Shown here piece by piece: positions 59,680 to 64,000 of a stretch of DNA of 64,000 nt. The stretch is taken from assembly GCF_041359055.1 (NCBI RefSeq), contig NZ_JBGJKZ010000002.1, forward strand, positions 186,001 to 250,000. The letters are read 5' to 3'. Position 1 is the first letter of the stretch, and each line of letters opens with the position of its first letter. The notes under the pieces were generated by a model, which was not told where the DNA came from, made no database searches, and was given only the letters and a program-made list of their open reading frames with translations. Both the position numbers and the translations under genes were made by a program. The stretch comes from Paenalcaligenes hominis_A (lineage in GTDB: Bacteria > Pseudomonadota > Gammaproteobacteria > Burkholderiales > Burkholderiaceae_B).

Positions 59680-61041
59680 TTACGCGCGTACCGCAAGCTC
59701 AATACCTGCCGTGGCAATAGCGCTAAGTTGATCAATGTGGTGTGGTTCGATGCTGTAGGGCGGCATGAAATAAATCACATTACCTAAAGGGCGCAACAGA
59801 GCTCCTTGGCTTAGGGCATAATTAAACACATGCAAACCACGGCGTTCTTTCCAGTGGTAGGGGGTTTTAGTGGCTTTATCCTTAACCATTTCTATCGCCA
59901 GTATCATACCCGTTTGTCGCACCTCACCCACGTGGGGATGCTCATGCAGATGTGCTGTCGCCTTATGCATGTGTTGGGCTAGGGTTCGGTTATGAGCCAA
60001 TACGTCTTGTTGTTCAAATAGGTCTAGTGTGGCAAGGGCAGCAGCGCAAGCCAAGGGGTTTCCGGTATAGGTATGTGAATGCAAAAATGCGTTCATTTTT
60101 TCGTAATCATCATAAAATGCTTGGTAGATTGTATTGGTGGTTAGCACGGCCGCTAAAGGTAAATAACCACCGGTTAAACCTTTAGACAGCACCATAAAAT
60201 CAGGGCTGATATCAGCCTGCTCACAGGCAAACAGTGTTCCTGTGCGCCCCATTCCAACAGCAATTTCATCCACAATTAAATGCACGTCGTAGTGATTGCA
60301 AGCCTCGCGCAGCAACTTTAGGTAAATGGGGTCATACATACGCATGCCGGCTGCCCCCTGAACTAGCGGCTCCAGAATGACGGCGGCAATTTCATGGTGA
60401 TGTTCTGCTAAAAGTGCTTCCATGGGTTGAAACATCTGCTGACTATAACTGGCCCAGTCTTGATCATCTTCTCTATGGTAGCAATCTGGGCTGGGCACTT
60501 TAAAACAATCAAAAAGCAAGGCCTTATAGGTATCTGTATATAAAGCAATATCGCCCACAGACATAGTGCCAATAGTTTCGCCATGATAGCCGTTGCTAAT
60601 AGTCGCAAATCGGTTTTTTTGATGCTGACCTTTATTGCGCCAATAGTGCAAACTCATTTTAAGAGCCACTTCTATGCTAGAAGAACCATTGTCAGCATAA
60701 AAGACTCGTTCCAACCCAGAAGGGCTAAGTTGAACTAAGCGTTCTGATAGCTCAATCACAGGTTGATGGCTAAACCCTGCCAGCATAACGTGCTCAAGCG
60801 TATCCACTTGTTGTTTAATGCGTTCATTAATATACGGGTGACAGTGCCCAAACAAAGTGGTCCACCAAGAGCTAATGGCATCTAAATAGCGGTTCCCTTC
60901 AAAATCCTCCAAATAAAGCCCTTGGGCACGCCGAATAGGGATCACGGGTAAAGACTCATGGTCTTTCATTTGGGTGCAAGGGTGCCAAAGCACATTCAAA
61001 TCTCTTTGCATCCATTGCGCATTGACTGACAGATAAGACAT
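59680..61041 (-). CDS. bioA: Adenosylmethionine-8-amino-7-oxononanoate aminotransferase
   Basis: PLP enzyme that converts KAPA to DAPA with S-adenosylmethionine as amino donor, third step of biotin ring assembly. At 453 residues it is full length. The PLP lysine lies in FMVLSKGLTGGYLPL, with IVDEIAVGMGRTG ahead of it and the N-terminal LWHPCTQMKDHE typical of BioA. It is the last gene of the biotin operon, five bases after bioD. Confidence 0.96.
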   Translation of the reverse strand: MSYLSVNAQWMQRDLNVLWHPCTQMKDHESLPVIPIRRAQGLYLEDFEGNRYLDAISSWWTTLFGHCHPYINERIKQQVDTLEHVMLAGFSHQPVIELSERLVQLSPSGLERVFYADNGSSSIEVALKMSLHYWRNKGQHQKNRFATISNGYHGETIGTMSVGDIALYTDTYKALLFDCFKVPSPDCYHREDDQDWASYSQQMFQPMEALLAEHHHEIAAVILEPLVQGAAGMRMYDPIYLKLLREACNHYDVHLIVDEIAVGMGRTGTLFACEQADISPDFMVLSKGLTGGYLPLAAVLTTNTIYQAFYDDYEKMNAFLHSHTYTGNPLACAAALATLDLFEQQDVLAHNRTLAQHMHKATAHLHEHPHVGEVRQTGMILAIEMVKDKATKTPYHWKERRGLHVFNYALSQGALLRPLGNVIYFMPPYSIEPHHIDQLSAIATAGIELAVRA

Positions 61042-61046
61042 GGTAA

Positions 61047-61739
61047 TTAGGTATTAAAAAGTAAGGAGGTATCTAAATAACTGATGACGGCAGCAGGATT
61101 GAGCTGTTCTAAATGCGGCACAATCCCTAAACACGGTGCAGTTAAACGCTGTTTTAAATAAGTGATGGTGTCATGCGCTATGGCGTCTTGATCTGGTACT
61201 AGATTAGCTACCCAGCTATGCAGAGTTAAGCCTTGCTGTTGAATAGCTTGGGCTGTAAGCAAGGCATGGTTAATGCAACCCAAGCGTATCCCCACCACTA
61301 AAATAACCGGTAGCTGTAGTGTTAGTGCTAAATCTGAAAGGCAGTGCTGGTCATTAATAGGCACATGCCAACCCCCAGCACCCTCAACCACTGTGAGTCC
61401 AGCGTGATGACTTAAAACGCGTTGCGTAGCAGTGGTAAGTGAAGACAGCTCAATTAACTGGCCGGCATATGCAGCCGCCAAATGAGGCGCAATTGCGGGC
61501 TCAAAAGTAAAAGGGTTTAGTACGTGGTAGTTAATGTTTAATGAGCACTGCTCCATTAGCTGCAACGCGTCGCTATTACGTAATCCCTCCAAGGTGGGAG
61601 CGCTTCCTGAGGCCACAGGTTTGCAGGCTAAGGTGCTTAGGCCGTGTTGTTTGGCACCATACAACAAGGCTGCCGCAATGGTGGTCTTTCCTATTTCTGT
61701 ATCGGTACCGGTAATAAAATACGCTTTGGGTGTCATCAT
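61047..61739 (-). CDS. bioD: Dethiobiotin synthetase
   Basis: ATP-dependent carboxylase that closes the ureido ring to make dethiobiotin. It has 230 residues from ATG 61739, whose first bases overlap the bioC stop (ATGATGA); an ATG one codon on is equally possible. The P-loop is GTDTEIGKTT, and VVEGAGGWHVPI and CKPVASGS are BioD marks. Confidence 0.94.
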   Translation of the reverse strand: MMTPKAYFITGTDTEIGKTTIAAALLYGAKQHGLSTLACKPVASGSAPTLEGLRNSDALQLMEQCSLNINYHVLNPFTFEPAIAPHLAAAYAGQLIELSSLTTATQRVLSHHAGLTVVEGAGGWHVPINDQHCLSDLALTLQLPVILVVGIRLGCINHALLTAQAIQQQGLTLHSWVANLVPDQDAIAHDTITYLKQRLTAPCLGIVPHLEQLNPAAVISYLDTSLLFNT

Positions 61740-62515
61740 GGCTTTTGTAAGGTGATATAAAGAATGTCCCACGTTGCAGGCAGGCCATTAGGGGTGCGGT
61801 AAGACTCATAGGTTTCCAGCAGTTGTTGCCAGCGCTGACGCGCATTATGGTGATTTTTTCTACCACCATGCAGATGGTTAGCGCCTAGCTCACGTAATTC
61901 CTGACGTAGGTGCTTAACGTGCTCATAAAAGTAACGGTAGCGGTGCTGCTCTGCGGAGATAAGCTGCCAAGGGCTTTTTTGACAGAGTGAAATATAGTCG
62001 GCGTGGGTACGGAAGCGGTTGACATGTGGGTAGTCATCCACCGCCGCCCAGCTTTGTTTAAGCTCTTTTAAACTGCCTTCCAGAACGGTGCTAAAACGCA
62101 TAATGCCGCCCGTACGTACACTGGCAAAACATTGCTCAAGACTCCGTGCAAAATCCAAAGACCATTGCACAGCAAGATTACTAACAATCAAATCAAAGTG
62201 ATCCGAACCAAAGGGTAGTTGCTCCATATCGGCACAGATATAGGCATCGGTAGAAGTGTTTTGACGCATGAAACGCAGCATGCCTTCCGCTAAATCCACC
62301 GCCCAGTACTGGCTTTGCGGGAAGCGTTGCTGCAGTAGGGTTGTGCCATAACCCGTTCCTGCGCCTAAATCCATAATATGTGTAGCGTTTAAAAAAGAGG
62401 GCAGATTCGTAATTAAGTGCTTGCCCACTTGGCGCTGCAAGTGAGCAACGCGATCGTAGCTGGTGGCTGCAGCTGAAAAACGTTGGGCTACCGCATATTT
62501 GTATTGGCTAGACAT
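61736..62515 (-). CDS. bioC: Malonyl-ACP O-methyltransferase BioC
   Basis: SAM-dependent enzyme that methylates malonyl-ACP so that fatty acid synthesis can build pimeloyl-ACP methyl ester. It has 259 residues from ATG 62515, with GGTGA upstream; a GTG at 62524 is an alternative. Motif I is IMDLGAGTGYGTTLLQ, and VAQRFSAAATSYD at the N terminus is typical of BioC. It overlaps bioH by eight bases and bioD by four. Confidence 0.92.
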   Translation of the reverse strand: MSSQYKYAVAQRFSAAATSYDRVAHLQRQVGKHLITNLPSFLNATHIMDLGAGTGYGTTLLQQRFPQSQYWAVDLAEGMLRFMRQNTSTDAYICADMEQLPFGSDHFDLIVSNLAVQWSLDFARSLEQCFASVRTGGIMRFSTVLEGSLKELKQSWAAVDDYPHVNRFRTHADYISLCQKSPWQLISAEQHRYRYFYEHVKHLRQELRELGANHLHGGRKNHHNARQRWQQLLETYESYRTPNGLPATWDILYITLQKP

Positions 62516-63209
62516 GCTGTTCACCCAAAAAAGACTGAATGGCTAGGGCTACTTTTTCAGGGTATTGAACTGGAAAGGCATGGCTGCCAGGGATTAGCTC
62601 AGAGCGGACTTGAGGCCAACGCAGCTGAAGCTGGTGTTGAGCTTGACTCGGTACGAGCGCATCGTGCGCTGCAAATAGATGCAACTGGGGGATGCGTACT
62701 TGATCCATCGCACAATGGTTATTAAGTTGGGCTAAGGCGTCTAAGCCCCACATCAGGTGTTGGGATGTGTAGGTTGGGTCCACAAGAGAATGGGGCTGAA
62801 CATCCGTACCATTAGCGCCTTGCCAGCACAGTTGTGCAAATCGTTGAAGATTGCGATCAGGTTGCGTAAATTGGCGCTTATAAAACCGCTCAAAATCTGC
62901 TTGGCTCATGCCCCAAGGCCATAAGGGGGTGGCAATAAAACTTAAATTGGCACCTAAGCATGTTACCGAGCCGTAATTGCTTTGCGCAGCTAATTGTAAA
63001 GCCAGCATGCCACCTAAAGACCAACCAATTAAATGAGTTTGTGGTGGAATGCTTTGCTCTAGGTGTGCAAGCGTATTTTCCACTGAGTCCTGTATATAGG
63101 CGGGAAGCGAAAGTACTGTGACAGTACCCAAAGGAGCTAACGCGTTGACTAGGGGTTGTACAGCAGCAGAGCTCATGGCCCAACCATTTAATAAATAAAA
63201 AGAACGCAT
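62508..63209 (-). CDS. bioH: Pimeloyl-ACP methyl ester carboxylesterase, BioH-like
   Basis: Alpha/beta hydrolase of 233 residues that should cleave pimeloyl-ACP methyl ester to end chain growth. The catalytic triad is visible: Ser in IGWSLGGMLAL, Asp in FAAHDALVP and His in PGSHAFPVQYP. The start ATG at 63209 overlaps the bioF stop (TAATG). It is shorter than E. coli BioH (256 aa) at the N terminus but has the same segments, including GLDALAQLNNHCAMDQVRIP. The BioH role rests mainly on its position between bioF and bioC. Confidence 0.85.
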   Translation of the reverse strand: MRSFYLLNGWAMSSAAVQPLVNALAPLGTVTVLSLPAYIQDSVENTLAHLEQSIPPQTHLIGWSLGGMLALQLAAQSNYGSVTCLGANLSFIATPLWPWGMSQADFERFYKRQFTQPDRNLQRFAQLCWQGANGTDVQPHSLVDPTYTSQHLMWGLDALAQLNNHCAMDQVRIPQLHLFAAHDALVPSQAQHQLQLRWPQVRSELIPGSHAFPVQYPEKVALAIQSFLGEQHV

Positions 63210-64000
63210 TATTGGCTTTGTAACCGAGATAAGGTGTGTAGAAGAGCAGTAATGTGCTCTGGTTGATGCTCTGCGCATAAGCTAATTCGTAGTCTAGCGG
63301 TGTGCTCAGGAACAGTAGGGGGGCGAATTGCGCCTACTAAAAAACCTTGCGTACGCAATACGTGGGCAATACGCACTGTGGCTGCGTTATCACCTATTAC
63401 AATAGGTTGAATGGGGGTTTGACTGGCTTGAGTCCTTAGGCCTAACTCAGCGGCTGTGGTTTGAAAGTGCTTGATTAAGTCTTTGAGACGAGTCCGACGC
63501 CACGCTTCTTTTTCCAGGAGCTCTACTGCAGTTAGGGTGGCGTAGGCCAAAGCGGGTGAGCTTGCTGTAGTATAAATATAGGGCCGAGCAAATTGAATTA
63601 AGTACTCAATAAGCTCTTCGGATCCAGCCACAAAGGCTCCCGCTGTACCAAGAGCTTTACCTAGTGTGCCCACCAAAATAGGCACATCGTCAACGTCAAG
63701 CTGCTCCTGTTCAATTAAACCGGCACCTTGTGCGCCTAGCACCCCTAAGCCATGCGCATCATCCACCATTAATACGGCATGATGAGCACGACTAATTTGT
63801 ACTAACTCTGGAAGAGGGGCCGTGTCGCCATCCATGCTGAACACGCCATCGGTTACGATTAGGCGATGACCGTGGGCACGGCTTAAACCTTGTTTTAGAT
63901 GTGTCATATCAAGGTGGTGGTAGCGCATGAAGCGACAACCCGCTAACCGTGTGCCATCTAAGAGCGATGCATGGTTTAAACGGTCGTGCAGTACGGTGTC
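63209..64000 (-). CDS. bioF: 8-amino-7-oxononanoate synthase, 5' end outside window
   Basis: PLP enzyme that condenses pimeloyl-ACP with alanine to give KAPA, the first ring-forming step of biotin synthesis. The frame is open up to the window edge (LNHASLLDGTRLAGCRF upstream of the first internal Met), so the N terminus is missing. The PLP lysine is in VGTLGKALGTAGAF, preceded by VDDAHGLGVLGAQGAG. It is the first bio gene visible and is joined to bioH by a TAATG overlap. Confidence 0.95.
   Translation of the reverse strand, partial: DTVLHDRLNHASLLDGTRLAGCRFMRYHHLDMTHLKQGLSRAHGHRLIVTDGVFSMDGDTAPLPELVQISRAHHAVLMVDDAHGLGVLGAQGAGLIEQEQLDVDDVPILVGTLGKALGTAGAFVAGSEELIEYLIQFARPYIYTTASSPALAYATLTAVELLEKEAWRRTRLKDLIKHFQTTAAELGLRTQASQTPIQPIVIGDNAATVRIAHVLRTQGFLVGAIRPPTVPEHTARLRISLCAEHQPEHITALLHTLSRLQSQ

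Overview
The window comes from the chromosome of a Gram-negative proteobacterium, most likely a betaproteobacterium of the Burkholderiales (Alcaligenaceae-like). This is inferred from gene content and from a moderate GC content of roughly 45-50 percent; there is no rRNA here to confirm it. The genes are dense and mostly organised in tight, often translationally coupled operons.

Layout. 1-6236: a stress and envelope group with a large-subunit catalase (truncated by the window edge), a DUF2945 protein, an Atm1-type ABC exporter, a YeaR-like cupin, an OsmC peroxidase, a PACE efflux pump and diacylglycerol kinase. 6489-20001: one colinear cellulose operon, bcsE-G-R-Q-A-B-Z-C. It has c-di-GMP input motifs on both BcsE (RxGD) and BcsA (PilZ) and a phosphoethanolamine transferase, so the product may be pEtN-modified cellulose. 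20620-26071 (minus strand): a sulfur operon that combines SoxYZ, a monoheme cytochrome c, two FCSD-type flavoproteins, a YeeE/YedE transporter and a DUF4395 membrane protein. No other sox genes lie in the window. 26250-36919: a mixed region with a TPR protein, YnfA, a ferritin-like protein, a CbiM-like permease, MscS, SerA, AspA, an FMN glutamate-synthase-like protein, a methyltransferase and a phospholipase-D-like lipoprotein.

37031-38645: an IS200/IS605-type element with an apparently intact TnpB and a decayed tnpA. It is followed by what looks like the isolated end of an IS3/IS150-type element. 39228-45339: a Fur-regulated heme uptake locus (TonB receptor, HmuS, HmuT, HmuU, HmuV) with two Fur-box-like sites, followed by dtd.

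45990-56205: a complete selenoprotein module. The catalytic subunit of a membrane formate dehydrogenase has an in-frame UGA (Sec197) followed by a SECIS-like hairpin. After it come the beta and gamma subunits, fdhE, selA, selB, the selenocysteine tRNA (selC, 96 nt, anticodon TCA) and selD. Everything needed to make, charge and insert selenocysteine into this enzyme is encoded within about 10 kb. 56343-59551: an NlpD-like LysM/LytM lipoprotein, a PTS EIIC-like membrane protein and the RNA helicase DbpA. 59680-64000 (minus strand): an overlapping biotin operon, bioF (5' end outside the window)-bioH-bioC-bioD-bioA.

No CRISPR array, prophage or rRNA was seen, and no intergenic stretch exceeds about 300 bases once the IS element and its remnants are counted. 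Many operon ends carry clear intrinsic terminators, which are listed.
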